Below, piece after piece: positions 18,608 through 27,226 of a stretch of 42,993 bases of DNA. Under the pieces are notes generated by a model. That model searched no databases and was not told the DNA's origin. It saw only the letters and a list, made by a program, of their open reading frames with translations. Position numbers and translations under genes: made by a program. This DNA comes from Clostridia bacterium (GTDB taxonomy: Bacteria > Bacillota > Clostridia > Oscillospirales > CAG-272): positions 1 through 42,993 of the forward strand of contig JAFSWB010000087.1 in assembly GCA_017444735.1 (NCBI GenBank), read 5' to 3'. Each line of letters opens with the position of its first letter. The stretch's first letter is position 1.

Positions 18608-19699
18608 GTGAGAGAAGGAGAAGTCAGGATTCCGTCCGGCTGCGCGATAGCCGCCGTCATATCAAAGGAAGGAAACCGTATGACCGGCGAGGGGATCGTC
18701 GGCGCGATGAAGCCGATGCACGACCGCTCGAACGGTCTCGGCGGCGGATTCGCCGGATACGGCATTTATCCCGAGATGCGCGATTTTTACGCGTTCCATA
18801 TGTTTTTCGATTGCCGCGATACGCGCAAGGCGTGCGAGTCGTTCCTCAAAGAGGGCTTTGAAATCGTAAAGAGCGAGCTTATCCCGACGCGGAACATAAG
18901 GGAGATAACGGACAAGCCGATCATATGGAGATATTTCGTCTCTCCGCTCCGTTCCGTCCTCGACGACCTTCAGCTCGACGAGAGGGAGTTCGTCGCCCGC
19001 ACCGTGATGAAGATCAACGCGACCATGAAAGGCGCGTACGTGTTTTCGAGCGGCAAGAACATGGGGACGTTCAAGGCGGTCGGCTTCCCCGAGGACGTCG
19101 GCGTCTTTTACAAGCTCGACGAATACGAGGGCTACAGCTGGACGGCGCACGGCAGATATCCGACGAACACGCCGGGATGGTGGGGCGGCGCTCACCCGTT
19201 CACTCTCCTTGATTATTCCGTCGTTCACAACGGAGAGATCTCCTCATACGACGCCAACAGACGTTATATAGAGATGTTCGGCTATAAGTGCACGCTCCAG
19301 ACCGACACGGAGGTCATAACTTACATCCTCGATTATCTGCTCCGCGTCAAGGGGCTGACGCTCAGCGAGGCGGCGAACGTCGTCGCGGCTCCTTTCTGGA
19401 GCACGATAGAGAGAAAGAACGACGAATACGAGCGCGACAGACTCCGCTTCCTCAGAAACGTCTTCCCGAGCCTCCTCGTCACCGGTCCCTTCTCGATAGT
19501 CTTCGGATTCGACGGGGGGATCATGGCGCTGAACGACCGGCTGAAGCTCCGTTCGATGGTCGTCGGAGAAAACGGCGACCGCGTATATATCGCAAGCGAG
19601 GAGGCGGCGATCCGCAAAATGGACCCGGACGCCGGAAAGATCCGGGCGCCGTTCGGCGGGGAGCCTGTTATCGTCAAGGTGAAGGAGGGGAAATTCTGA
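18608..19699 (+). CDS. Glutamate synthase, glutamine amidotransferase subunit (class II)
   Basis: A 363-aa stand-alone amidotransferase piece of a split glutamate synthase. It releases ammonia from glutamine for the FMN subunit. The catalytic Cys is at 12 in RIPSGCAIA, preceded by an 11-residue leader that must be cleaved to expose it, as in glutamate synthase precursors. HDRSNGLGGGFAGYGIYP and YPTNTPGWWGGAHPF form the glutamine pocket, and VVHNGEISSY is the oxyanion/Asn-Gly motif. GTG is the start, with AGGTGG 9 nt upstream; a later ATG at 18680 would remove the nucleophile and is rejected. It overlaps the next gene by 1 nt. Confidence 0.9.
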   Translation: MREGEVRIPSGCAIAAVISKEGNRMTGEGIVGAMKPMHDRSNGLGGGFAGYGIYPEMRDFYAFHMFFDCRDTRKACESFLKEGFEIVKSELIPTRNIREITDKPIIWRYFVSPLRSVLDDLQLDEREFVARTVMKINATMKGAYVFSSGKNMGTFKAVGFPEDVGVFYKLDEYEGYSWTAHGRYPTNTPGWWGGAHPFTLLDYSVVHNGEISSYDANRRYIEMFGYKCTLQTDTEVITYILDYLLRVKGLTLSEAANVVAAPFWSTIERKNDEYERDRLRFLRNVFPSLLVTGPFSIVFGFDGGIMALNDRLKLRSMVVGENGDRVYIASEEAAIRKMDPDAGKIRAPFGGEPVIVKVKEGKF

Positions 19700-21204
19700 T
19701 GGGAGTTGAATTCATTTATCCTGAATTTGAAGTGATCCGTCGGACGGATCGCTGTATCGCGTGCCGCGTATGCGAGAGACAATGCTCGAACGAAGTACAC
19801 TCCTTTGATCCCGACCGCGGTCTCATGATGAGCGACGAGACGAAGTGCGTCAACTGTCAGCGATGCGTCTCGCTCTGCCCGACGAGGGCGCTCAAAATCG
19901 TCAAGTCGGACTGCGCGCTCAGAGAGAACGCCAACTGGCGGAACGACACGATAAAGGAAATATACAAGCAGGCGAACAGCGGAGGCGTTCTTCTGTCCTC
20001 GATGGGAAACCCGAAGCCGCTCCCGGTTTATTGGGACAAGATCCTCATCAACGCCTCTCAGGTCACGAATCCGCCGATCGACCCGCTCCGCGAGCCGATG
20101 GAGACGCGGGTGTTCCTCGGCAAGAAGCCGACGGAGATAAAGAGGGACGGGGAGGGGCGTCTCGTCACCGATCTCCCCCCTCAGATAGAGCTCTCCGTTC
20201 CCGTCATGTTCTCCGCGATGAGCTACGGCTCGATCAGTTACAACGCACACGCCTCTCTCGCGCGCGCCGCGACGGAGCTCGGGATCCTCTATAATACCGG
20301 AGAGGGCGGACTTCACGAGGATTTCTACAAATACGGAAAAAACACGATCGTTCAGGTCGCCTCCGGCCGTTTCGGCGTTCACGAGGATTATCTCAGCGCG
20401 GGGGCGGCGATCGAAATAAAGATGGGACAGGGCGCAAAGCCGGGGATCGGCGGCCATCTTCCCGGCGCGAAGATCGTCGGCGACGTGTCGCGCACCCGGA
20501 TGATCCCCGAGGGCTCCGACGCGATCTCTCCCGCCCCTCATCACGATATCTATTCGATCGAAGACCTCCGTCAGCTCGTCTTTTCGCTCAAAGAGGCGAC
20601 GGAATACAAAAAGCCGGTCATCGTCAAGGTCGCCGCCGTCCACAATATTGCCGCCATCGCGAGCGGTATCGCGAGAAGCGGAGCCGATATAATCGCGATA
20701 GACGGTTTCCGCGGAGGAACGGGCGCGGCGCCCACGAGGATACGCGACAATGTAGGTATCCCGATCGAACTTGCGCTTGCCGCGGTCGATCAGCGTCTCC
20801 GCGACGAGGGGATCCGCGGTAACGTCTCTCTCGTCGTCGGCGGATCGATCCGCTCGGCGGCGGACGTCGTCAAGGCGATCGCTCTCGGAGCCGACGCCTG
20901 CTACGTCGCGACGGCGGCTCTGCTCGCGCTCGGCTGTCATCTCTGCCGCACCTGTCAGACGGGGAAGTGCAACTGGGGTATCGCGACGCAGCGTCCCGAC
21001 CTTGTCAAACGCCTCAACCCGGATCTCGGTTCGGAACGCCTCGTCAACCTCATCACGGCGTGGCGTCACGAGATAATGGAGATAATGGGCGGAATGGGCA
21101 TCAACTCCGTCGAAGCGCTCCGCGGAAACAGACTGATGCTTCGCGGAGTCGGACTCAACGAAAAAGAACTCGGGATACTCGGTATCTCGCACGCGGGGGA
21201 ATAA
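19699..21204 (+). CDS. Glutamate synthase, FMN/ferredoxin synthase subunit
   Basis: A 501-aa archaeal-type glutamate synthase core that reduces 2-oxoglutarate plus ammonia to glutamate. The N-terminus carries two 4Fe-4S ferredoxin motifs: Cys19, 22, 25, 29 and Cys50, 53, 56, 60. The FMN-binding TIM barrel follows, with SAMSYGSISYNAH, the GEGG glutamate-synthase signature, KMGQGAKPGIGGHLPG, and IDGFRGGTGAAP. The late Cys cluster CHLCRTCQTGKC holds the 3Fe-4S ligands. The start ATG shares a base with the stop of the amidotransferase gene. Electron supply would come through the polyferredoxin and FAD subunits encoded next. Confidence 0.95.
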   Translation: MGVEFIYPEFEVIRRTDRCIACRVCERQCSNEVHSFDPDRGLMMSDETKCVNCQRCVSLCPTRALKIVKSDCALRENANWRNDTIKEIYKQANSGGVLLSSMGNPKPLPVYWDKILINASQVTNPPIDPLREPMETRVFLGKKPTEIKRDGEGRLVTDLPPQIELSVPVMFSAMSYGSISYNAHASLARAATELGILYNTGEGGLHEDFYKYGKNTIVQVASGRFGVHEDYLSAGAAIEIKMGQGAKPGIGGHLPGAKIVGDVSRTRMIPEGSDAISPAPHHDIYSIEDLRQLVFSLKEATEYKKPVIVKVAAVHNIAAIASGIARSGADIIAIDGFRGGTGAAPTRIRDNVGIPIELALAAVDQRLRDEGIRGNVSLVVGGSIRSAADVVKAIALGADACYVATAALLALGCHLCRTCQTGKCNWGIATQRPDLVKRLNPDLGSERLVNLITAWRHEIMEIMGGMGINSVEALRGNRLMLRGVGLNEKELGILGISHAGE

Positions 21205-21207
21205 AAG

Positions 21208-21642
21208 ATGAAGCGCGTATATGTGAATGAGGAATGGTGCCTCGGGTGCCGTCTGTGCGAGTATAACTGCGCGTTCGCCAACTCGGGAGCGCGCGATCTG
21301 GCGGCGGCGCTTAAGGACAGAAAGATCTTTCCGCGCATCCGCGTCGAGGACGACGGGAAGATCACGTTCGCGGTCTCGTGCCGCCACTGCGTCGATCCCA
21401 TCTGCGTCCGGTCGTGTATCGCCGGCGCGATCACGAAAAAAGACGGCGTCGTGAAGATCGACAGGAACAAGTGCGTCGGATGTCTCACGTGCGTTCTCGT
21501 TTGCCCTTACGGCGCGCTAGCCCCCGGAGAGAACGGAACGATGCAGAAATGCGAGCTTTGTCTTGAAAACGTATGCGGCGAGCCCGCGTGCGTCGCCGGT
21601 TGTCCGAACAGGGCGATCGTCTACGAGGAGAGGGGTGAATGA
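21208..21642 (+). CDS. Polyferredoxin (four 4Fe-4S clusters), glutamate synthase partner
   Basis: A 144-aa iron-sulfur protein of the HycB/DmsB-like electron-transfer type. Four Cys quartets can be read: 11/14/17/21, 58/61/66/70, 89/92/95/99 and 115/118/128/132, with an extra Cys at 123. It most likely carries electrons between the FAD oxidoreductase and the FMN subunit. It starts 3 bp after the synthase gene and overlaps the oxidoreductase gene by 4 bp (ATGA), so it is tightly coupled to both. Confidence 0.92.
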   Translation: MKRVYVNEEWCLGCRLCEYNCAFANSGARDLAAALKDRKIFPRIRVEDDGKITFAVSCRHCVDPICVRSCIAGAITKKDGVVKIDRNKCVGCLTCVLVCPYGALAPGENGTMQKCELCLENVCGEPACVAGCPNRAIVYEERGE

Positions 21643-22877
21643 GAATGAAACGGTACGTCATTATCGGCAACGGGACGGCCGCGGCGGGTTGTATCGAGGG
21701 GATCCGCTCCGTTGACCGCGACGGCGGGATCACCGTCGTATCCGCTGAAAAGCATCACGTTTACAGCCGGCCGCTCATCTCATACTACCTTGAGGGAAAA
21801 ACCGATACCGAGCGGATGAAATACCGTCCGGACGGCTTTTACGAAGAAAACGGAGTCCGCGTCCTCTTCAGCGTCCGCGCCGAGTCGTTCGACCCGGACG
21901 GAAGGACGGTGCGTCTTGACGACGGGACGGAGCTCGGATACGACGCGCTCTGCGTCGCCGCGGGGTCGCGCCCGTTCGTCCCTCCGTTCGAAGGGATCGA
22001 AAAGGCGGAAAACAAGTTTTGCTTTATGACTCTCGACGACGCGCTCGCCCTTGAGCGCGCCTTGACGGAGAGCTCGCGCGTTCTCATCGTCGGCGCGGGT
22101 CTCATAGGACTGAAATGCGCCGAGGGTATCCTCGACCGGGTCGGGAGCGTGACCGTCTGCGACCTCGCCGACCGCGTTCTGTCGAGTATTCTCGACGCCG
22201 AATGCGCGGCCGTGGTCCAAAAACAGCTCGAGGATCACGGGATCGACTTCATGCTCGGAGACAGCGTCGCCCGATTCTCAAAGGACACGGCGTATATGAA
22301 GAGCGGGAAAGAGGTCCCCTTCGATATCCTCGTCCTCGCGGTCGGGGTCCGGGCGAACTCGGAGCTCGTCAAAAACGCGGGCGGAGAAGTAAACCGGGGG
22401 ATCGTCGTCGACGTCAGGCAGGCGACGAGTCTTCCGTCCGTTTACGCGGCGGGCGACTGCGCCGAGGGCTTCGACGCGTCGATCGGACAAAATCGCGTCC
22501 TCGCCATCCTTCCGAACGCGTATACGGAAGGACGCACCGCCGGCATTAATATGGCGGGCGGCGACGACCGCTTCGACTGCGCGATCCCTATGAATTCCGT
22601 TGGATTTTTCGGATTTCACATTATGACGGCGGGCTCGTACGACGGAGAAATGACCGAGGAGAGGGAAGAGGAATCGGTCAGAAGGTTCTTTACGAGGGAC
22701 GGCTGTCTTATCGGTTTTATTATCATCGGCGACACGGTGAGAGCGGGAATTTACACCGATCTTATCCGGAAAAAGACGCCTCTTTCGACCGTCGACTTCG
22801 ATTTTGCGAAAAAATATGCGTCAAATTTGATCTTTTCACCCGAAATTCGTAGAAAAAGATTCGGAGGCGTTGTATAA
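21639..22877 (+). CDS. FAD/NAD(P)-dependent pyridine nucleotide-disulfide-type oxidoreductase
   Basis: A 412-aa flavoprotein of the NADH oxidase/nitrite reductase-like family. The N-terminal FAD site is YVIIGNGTAAAGCIEGI, the NAD(P) site is VLIVGAGLIGLKCAEG (about 147-162), and the second FAD motif is SVYAAGDCAEG. There is no redox CxxC pair, so it is not a thioredoxin-reductase-like enzyme. It probably feeds NAD(P)H electrons to the polyferredoxin, replacing the normal GltD subunit (inference from context). A second in-frame ATG two codons later is an alternative start. Confidence 0.92.
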   Translation: MRMKRYVIIGNGTAAAGCIEGIRSVDRDGGITVVSAEKHHVYSRPLISYYLEGKTDTERMKYRPDGFYEENGVRVLFSVRAESFDPDGRTVRLDDGTELGYDALCVAAGSRPFVPPFEGIEKAENKFCFMTLDDALALERALTESSRVLIVGAGLIGLKCAEGILDRVGSVTVCDLADRVLSSILDAECAAVVQKQLEDHGIDFMLGDSVARFSKDTAYMKSGKEVPFDILVLAVGVRANSELVKNAGGEVNRGIVVDVRQATSLPSVYAAGDCAEGFDASIGQNRVLAILPNAYTEGRTAGINMAGGDDRFDCAIPMNSVGFFGFHIMTAGSYDGEMTEEREEESVRRFFTRDGCLIGFIIIGDTVRAGIYTDLIRKKTPLSTVDFDFAKKYASNLIFSPEIRRKRFGGVV

Positions 22878-23596
22878 TGGCAGTGTATGCTGAAAATCTC
22901 ACTCACAGGGAGATTAACGACGCGATACGCGGCGCGGGCGCCGAGTGCGCCGTGACCGGCTGTCTGGGACAGCGGTTCATCGGCGCCGGAATGGGCGGCC
23001 GCAGGATCACCGTCGAGGGCGTCCCCGGCAACGCGCTCGGCGCATACCTCAACGGAGCGGAGATCGTCGTCTCCGGCAACGCGCAGGACGCGGTGGGCGA
23101 CACTATGAACGAGGGGAAAATCGTCGTTCACGGAAGCATCGGCGACGCCGCCGGATACGCCATGCGCGGCGGCTCGATCTTCGTCAGGGACGACGCAGGA
23201 TACCGCGCCGGTATCCACATGAAGGCGTATCGTGAAAAGATACCTCTGATCCTGATCGGAGGATGCGCCGGGAGCTTTCTCGGCGAATATCAGGCGGGCG
23301 GAGTCATCGTCGTTCTCGGACTCGGCGATCCGGCGCGCCGTATAGTCGGAAATTTCCCGTGTACCGGGATGCACGGAGGAAAGATGATCCTTCGCTCCGA
23401 CTGCGCCGACGTCGCGTTTCCCGACCAGGTGACCGCGCGCCGGGCGACGGACGAAGACCTTCGTGAGATAAGAAGTTACGTTTCGGAGTACTGCCGCCTG
23501 TTCGGCGCGGACGAGGGCTTTGTGATGGAGTCGCCGTTCACCGTCGTCACCCCCGACAGCGGGAATCCGTACAAGCGGTTGTACGTCGCAAACTGA
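22877..23596 (+). CDS. Glutamate synthase GXGXG-domain subunit
   Basis: A 239-aa right-handed beta-helix matching the C-terminal GXGXG domain of glutamate synthase (also found in formylmethanofuran dehydrogenase subunit C). Repeating glycine turns run through GAGMGGRRITVEG, GAYLNGAEIVVSGNAQDAVG and YAMRGGSIFVRDDAGYRAG. The domain has a structural role in the large enzyme. It overlaps the oxidoreductase stop by 1 nt. With the other four pieces it completes a glutamate synthase split into five genes. Confidence 0.92.
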   Translation: MAVYAENLTHREINDAIRGAGAECAVTGCLGQRFIGAGMGGRRITVEGVPGNALGAYLNGAEIVVSGNAQDAVGDTMNEGKIVVHGSIGDAAGYAMRGGSIFVRDDAGYRAGIHMKAYREKIPLILIGGCAGSFLGEYQAGGVIVVLGLGDPARRIVGNFPCTGMHGGKMILRSDCADVAFPDQVTARRATDEDLREIRSYVSEYCRLFGADEGFVMESPFTVVTPDSGNPYKRLYVAN

Positions 23597-23614
23597 AATA
23601 CGGGAGGAAATCCT

Positions 23615-24826
23615 ATGAATTATTCCAAAGACGAGGTCCTGCAGTACGTAGCCGAGGAGGACGTAAAGTTTATACGGCTCGCGTTCTGCGACGTGTTCGG
23701 AAAGCAGAAGAATATATCCGTGATGCCGGAGGAGCTTCCGCGCGCCTTCGAGTACGGTATCGCTTTTGACGCCTCCGCTATCGCGGGCTTCGGGGACGAA
23801 TCGCGTTCGGACCTCTTCCTGCATCCCGACCCGGAGACGCTGACGTGGCTTCCGTGGAGACCTGAGCACGGCAAGGTCGTCCGTATGTTCTGCTCGGTCA
23901 CCTATCCCGACGGAAGACCCTTTGAGTGCGACACGAGAAGTCTTTTGAAAGCGGCCGTCAGCGACGCCCGCGAGGAGGGCTTCACGTTCTCCTTCGGCGC
24001 CGAACAGGAGTTTTATCTTTTCGAGCTTGACGAAAAAAACGAGCCGACGAGGATACCCTACGACAGAGCGGGATATATGGATATCGCTCCGGAGGACAAG
24101 GGAGAGAACGTCAGGCGCGAGATCTGTCTCACGCTCGAACAGATGGGAATCCGCCCGGAGAGCTCCCACCACGAGGAGGGACCCGGACAGAACGAGATCG
24201 ATTTCCGCTACACGGAGGCGCTCGCCGCCGCGGACAACGTGATGACGTTTCAGACCGTCGTCAAGACGGTCGCGAGAAGAAACGGCCTTTACGCCGATTT
24301 TTCGCCGAAGCCGCTCGCGGGCGCTCCCGGGAACGGATTTCACGTAAACTGCTCGGTCAGTCCGGACGGGTTTTCGGAAAATCTCTCTCATATGATCGCC
24401 GGCGTTCTTGAAAAATCGGTCCCCATGACCGCGTTTTTCAACCCCACGGAGGATTCGTACCTGAGACTCGGCCAGATGAAAGCCCCGCGCTTCGTCTCAT
24501 GGTCGGCTGAAAACCGCTCGCAGCTTGTCAGGATACCCGCCGCGTCGGACGAATACCGCCGCGCCGAGCTGCGTTCCCCGGACCCGTCGGCCAATCCGTA
24601 TATCACCTTTGCTCTCGTTATCCGGGCGGGCCTTTACGGAATAAAGAACCGGATCGAGCTCCCCGAGCCGGTCAATATGAATCTTTACAAGGCCGACAAG
24701 GGGACCGAGTCGCGTCTTGTCGCGCTTCCCGGCAGTCTGACGGCGGCTAAAGCCGCGGCGGCGGCGGACGACTTCATAAAAGAACATATCCCGCCCGAGA
24801 TCCTTGACATCTACTGCGCCGAATAA
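23615..24826 (+). CDS. glnA: Glutamine synthetase (GSI-like, short form)
   Basis: A 403-aa protein of the GlnA family, shorter than the usual 440-470 aa. The N-terminal beta-grasp (about 1-95) includes FIRLAFCDVFGKQKNI. The catalytic domain has GAEQEFYLF (metal Glu), HHEEGPGQNEIDFRY, NGFHVNCS (the usual NGSGMHxH signature, altered) and RIPAASDEYRRAELRSPDPS. No adenylylation loop Tyr is apparent. GGGAGG lies 8 nt before the ATG. The changed signature and length leave open a related gamma-glutamyl ligase activity, but its place between glutamate synthase and the ANTAR regulator favours glutamine synthesis. Confidence 0.88.
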   Translation: MNYSKDEVLQYVAEEDVKFIRLAFCDVFGKQKNISVMPEELPRAFEYGIAFDASAIAGFGDESRSDLFLHPDPETLTWLPWRPEHGKVVRMFCSVTYPDGRPFECDTRSLLKAAVSDAREEGFTFSFGAEQEFYLFELDEKNEPTRIPYDRAGYMDIAPEDKGENVRREICLTLEQMGIRPESSHHEEGPGQNEIDFRYTEALAAADNVMTFQTVVKTVARRNGLYADFSPKPLAGAPGNGFHVNCSVSPDGFSENLSHMIAGVLEKSVPMTAFFNPTEDSYLRLGQMKAPRFVSWSAENRSQLVRIPAASDEYRRAELRSPDPSANPYITFALVIRAGLYGIKNRIELPEPVNMNLYKADKGTESRLVALPGSLTAAKAAAAADDFIKEHIPPEILDIYCAE

Positions 24827-24865
24827 ACGACACTTTCGAATACCGCGAAAGGAGGGAGCTTCCGA

Positions 24866-25453
24866 TTGAGTCTCAAGGAACAGGTTTACAGCGTTCTCGT
24901 CGTCTCGGCGTCTGAAAAGTTCAATCAGGCGGTTCCCGGGATCCTTTCAGTTCCCACTTTCGCGCCCGTCAACACCGTCCGCTCGGTCAGCGCCGCGAAG
25001 AGGGCGATATCGGAGCGAGATTTCGATATCGTTATCGTGAATTCTCCGCTTCCCGACGAGAGCGGGGTGCGTTTTGCCGCGGATACGGTAAACGGGGATT
25101 CGAACACGGTCGTTTTGTTCCTCGCGAGGGAGGAGACGTACGGCGACGCATACGAAAAGCTCGCCGTTCACGGCGTTTTTCTCCTTGAAAAACCGGCTCC
25201 ACGGGCAATATTCAACGTAGCCGCCGACTGGCTCGTCAGCGCTCGCGAGAGATTGCGGAAAACGGAGAAAAAAGCGCTCTCCATTGAAGAAAAAATGAAC
25301 GAGATCCGTCTCGTGAACAGGGCTAAATGGCTTCTTATAAGCGAACTCAAGATGACGGAGCCCGACGCTCACCGCTATATCGAAAAGCAGGCGATGGATT
25401 CCTGCGTTCCCAAAAGGCAAATAGCGGAGGAGATAATAAAAACGTACGGTTGA
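24866..25453 (+). CDS. ANTAR-domain RNA-binding regulator with degenerate receiver
   Basis: A 195-aa protein: receiver-like domain (about 7-120), short coiled linker, then a C-terminal ANTAR domain (about 130-195, VNRAKWLLISELKMTEPDA to IAEEIIKTYG). ANTAR proteins bind paired hexaloop hairpins in nascent RNA and prevent termination. The receiver keeps the late Lys109 (LLEKP) but has Asn59 where the phospho-acceptor Asp should be (IVIVNSPLPDESG), and it lacks the early acidic pair. It is therefore probably not phosphorylated and may be constitutive or ligand-controlled. The start is TTG with AAAGGAGGGA about 8 nt upstream. It is last in the glutamate synthase operon, whose leader carries a matching hairpin. 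Confidence 0.9.
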   Translation: MSLKEQVYSVLVVSASEKFNQAVPGILSVPTFAPVNTVRSVSAAKRAISERDFDIVIVNSPLPDESGVRFAADTVNGDSNTVVLFLAREETYGDAYEKLAVHGVFLLEKPAPRAIFNVAADWLVSARERLRKTEKKALSIEEKMNEIRLVNRAKWLLISELKMTEPDAHRYIEKQAMDSCVPKRQIAEEIIKTYG

Positions 25454-25465
25454 CGGTAATCGTCC

Positions 25466-25493
25466 GCCTCTCTTCGGAGAGGCTTTTTCTTTT
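25466..25493 (+). terminator. Terminator of the glutamate synthase operon
   Basis: Stem GCCTCTC/GAGAGGC with a TTCG tetraloop (25466-25483) is followed by TTTTTCTTTTT. It lies 13 bp after the ANTAR gene stop. Confidence 0.92.
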
Positions 25494-25537
25494 TGCCGTT
25501 CGGCGCAAAACGACCTTTTGCGACCGGGGAGGAGGTT

Positions 25538-25543
25538 TATAAT
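25538..25543 (+). promoter_or_regulatory. Possible -10 box of spoIIGA-sigE
   Basis: TATAAT, but without a good -35 at 16-18 bp. In Bacillus the spoIIG promoter also has unusual spacing and depends on Spo0A. No convincing Spo0A box was found. A transcription start near 25550 would exclude the upstream TTG as start of spoIIGA. Confidence 0.35.
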
Positions 25544-25569
25544 CATTGCTGAAGACGGGGGGTGTTTCC

Positions 25570-26397
25570 GTGGGCGGCGTGATCTACGCGGACGTACTGT
25601 TTCTTATAAACGCGTCGTGCGACCTTCTCTCCGTTTATCTCACCGGGAAGCTCTGCGGGATCGAGGTAAGACCGATCCGCGCCGCCGCCGCTGCGGCGGC
25701 GGGCGCGCTGTGCGCGGTGATCGTAACGATCCTGTCTCTTCCGCCGGCCGCGGCGAACCTGTCCGGCGTCATAATCTCATTTCTTATTTGTTTCATATCG
25801 TTCGGGAGGGCGCGTCCCGCCCTCTTTCTGCGCCGGACGGCGCTTCTTTGGTCGTCCGCGTGTCTCGTTTCCGGCGCGGTGAGCGCCGTCGCGTCCGCGA
25901 CCGGTTCGACGGGACGGCAGTTCCGCGGACGGCGGGCGGCGGCGATCTTCGCGCTCTCCGCCGCGGCCGTTCTTCTCGTCTCGCGGATAAGGCGTTCGAA
26001 CGCCGGCAAAAAGTCGTCGATCGTGCGGGTCGCGATCGGCGACCGCGCCTCGACGGTCCGGTGTCTTCTCGATACCGGAAGCCTGACGAGGGACCCTATC
26101 GGCGGCGATCCCGTCGTTATTCTTTGCGCGGATTCATGCCGGAAGATCTTCCGCGAGGAGGAATTATCGTATCTTGTCGGCAAAACGCCGGTCCCCCCCG
26201 ACCGGCTCGGAACGAGACTTCGCATCGTCCCTCAGCGGACGCTCGGGGGCGAAAGGACGATTTTCGCGGTCCGCCCCGACAGCGTCACCGTCGACGGGGT
26301 GAAAAGGCGCGCGGTGATCGCCGTCGAGGATTCTCCGAGAGGTTCGTTCGGATCGTTTGACGGGATCGTGCCGGGATCGATTTCCGGAAAGTTCTGA
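25570..26397 (+). CDS. spoIIGA: Sigma-E processing peptidase SpoIIGA
   Basis: A 275-aa membrane aspartic protease that activates pro-sigma-E in the mother cell during sporulation. Five hydrophobic segments fill residues 1-150 ([20 protein letters not shown], then [18 protein letters not shown] and so on). The C-terminal cytoplasmic protease half carries the catalytic [13 protein letters not shown] motif. The GTG at 25570 is chosen because it gives the family N-terminus ([10 protein letters not shown]) and has GGGGGG just upstream; a TTG 24 bp earlier would add eight unusual residues. sigE follows after 19 bp, the classic pairing. Confidence 0.9.
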   Translation: MGGVIYADVLFLINASCDLLSVYLTGKLCGIEVRPIRAAAAAAAGALCAVIVTILSLPPAAANLSGVIISFLICFISFGRARPALFLRRTALLWSSACLVSGAVSAVASATGSTGRQFRGRRAAAIFALSAAAVLLVSRIRRSNAGKKSSIVRVAIGDRASTVRCLLDTGSLTRDPIGGDPVVILCADSCRKIFREEELSYLVGKTPVPPDRLGTRLRIVPQRTLGGERTIFAVRPDSVTVDGVKRRAVIAVEDSPRGSFGSFDGIVPGSISGKF

Positions 26398-26416
26398 CAT
26401 AAAAACGGAGGAAAAA

Positions 26417-27133
26417 ATGAAAGGCGCTCTGAAACTGAAAATCGCCGCCGGGCGAATTCTGAAAACGATATTCGGAAAAGACGGGGAGGGAACGTTCTAC
26501 GTCGGAGGACCCGACGTTCTTCCGGCTCCGCTCTCTCCCGAGGAGGAGGCGAGAGCGATCGCCGGGATGCGGGACGACCCCTCGCTCGGCGACGTTCTTA
26601 TCAGCCACAATCTTCGCCTCGTCGTCTACATATCGAAAAAGTTCGACGGAACGGGGATCGGGATCGAGGACCTCATTTCGATCGGCACGATCGGACTGAT
26701 AAAGGCGATCCGGACGTTCCGCCCCGAAAAAAACATCAAGCTCGCGACGTACGCCTCCCGCTGTATCGAAAACGAGATCCTTATGTATATCAGAAAAAAC
26801 GCGTCGCATCGCGGCGACGTCTCGATAGACGAGCCGCTCCGGGTCGACTGGGACGGGAACGAGCTGCTTCTGTCCGACGTTCTCGGGTCCGACGACTATT
26901 CGGTCGGCGCGGGACTTGAAAAAAACGAGGAGGAGGCGGAGCTCCGCCGGGCGGTGGCGACGCTCAGCGACAGGGAGCGGGAGATAATAGAGATGAGATA
27001 CGGCCTTTTCGGACGGCGCGAAATGACGCAGAAGGAAGTCGCGGACCGCCTCGGCATCTCTCAGTCGTACATCTCCCGCCTTGAAAAAAGGATCATCGCG
27101 ACGCTGAAGGATAAAATCGTTCAAAAAGTGTGA
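26417..27133 (+). CDS. sigE: RNA polymerase sporulation sigma factor SigE
   Basis: Sigma-E, 238 aa, directing early mother-cell transcription in sporulation. Region 2 ([38 protein letters not shown]) and region 4 ([39 protein letters not shown]) are intact. The first about 25 residues form the pro-sequence removed by SpoIIGA. AACGGAGG lies 6 nt before the ATG. In Bacillus sigG follows directly; here the next gene is ychF, so sigG must lie elsewhere. Confidence 0.96.
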   Translation: MKGALKLKIAAGRILKTIFGKDGEGTFYVGGPDVLPAPLSPEEEARAIAGMRDDPSLGDVLISHNLRLVVYISKKFDGTGIGIEDLISIGTIGLIKAIRTFRPEKNIKLATYASRCIENEILMYIRKNASHRGDVSIDEPLRVDWDGNELLLSDVLGSDDYSVGAGLEKNEEEAELRRAVATLSDREREIIEMRYGLFGRREMTQKEVADRLGISQSYISRLEKRIIATLKDKIVQKV

Positions 27134-27161
27134 TTCTTCGCCGCGTCATTCCCTAAACTCG

Positions 27162-27190
27162 TTGAATTATTCGCGCCTTTATGGTAGAAT
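27162..27190 (+). promoter_or_regulatory. Promoter of ychF
   Basis: TTGAAT (27162-27167), a 17-bp spacer and TAGAAT (27185-27190), 37 bp before the ychF ATG. Confidence 0.7.
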
Positions 27191-27226
27191 ATTGACGAAA
27201 TCAATTGAAAGGAATGACGATTGATA

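Noticed and set aside
18608-18679. Starting the amidotransferase at the later ATG (18680)
   Set aside because: That ATG has a fair ribosome site but would remove the catalytic Cys12 and the conserved GCAIA motif.
19333-21387. A 684-codon open frame on the minus strand
   Set aside because: It is antisense to the glutamate synthase genes, whose Cys motifs and FMN barrel are unambiguous on the plus strand.
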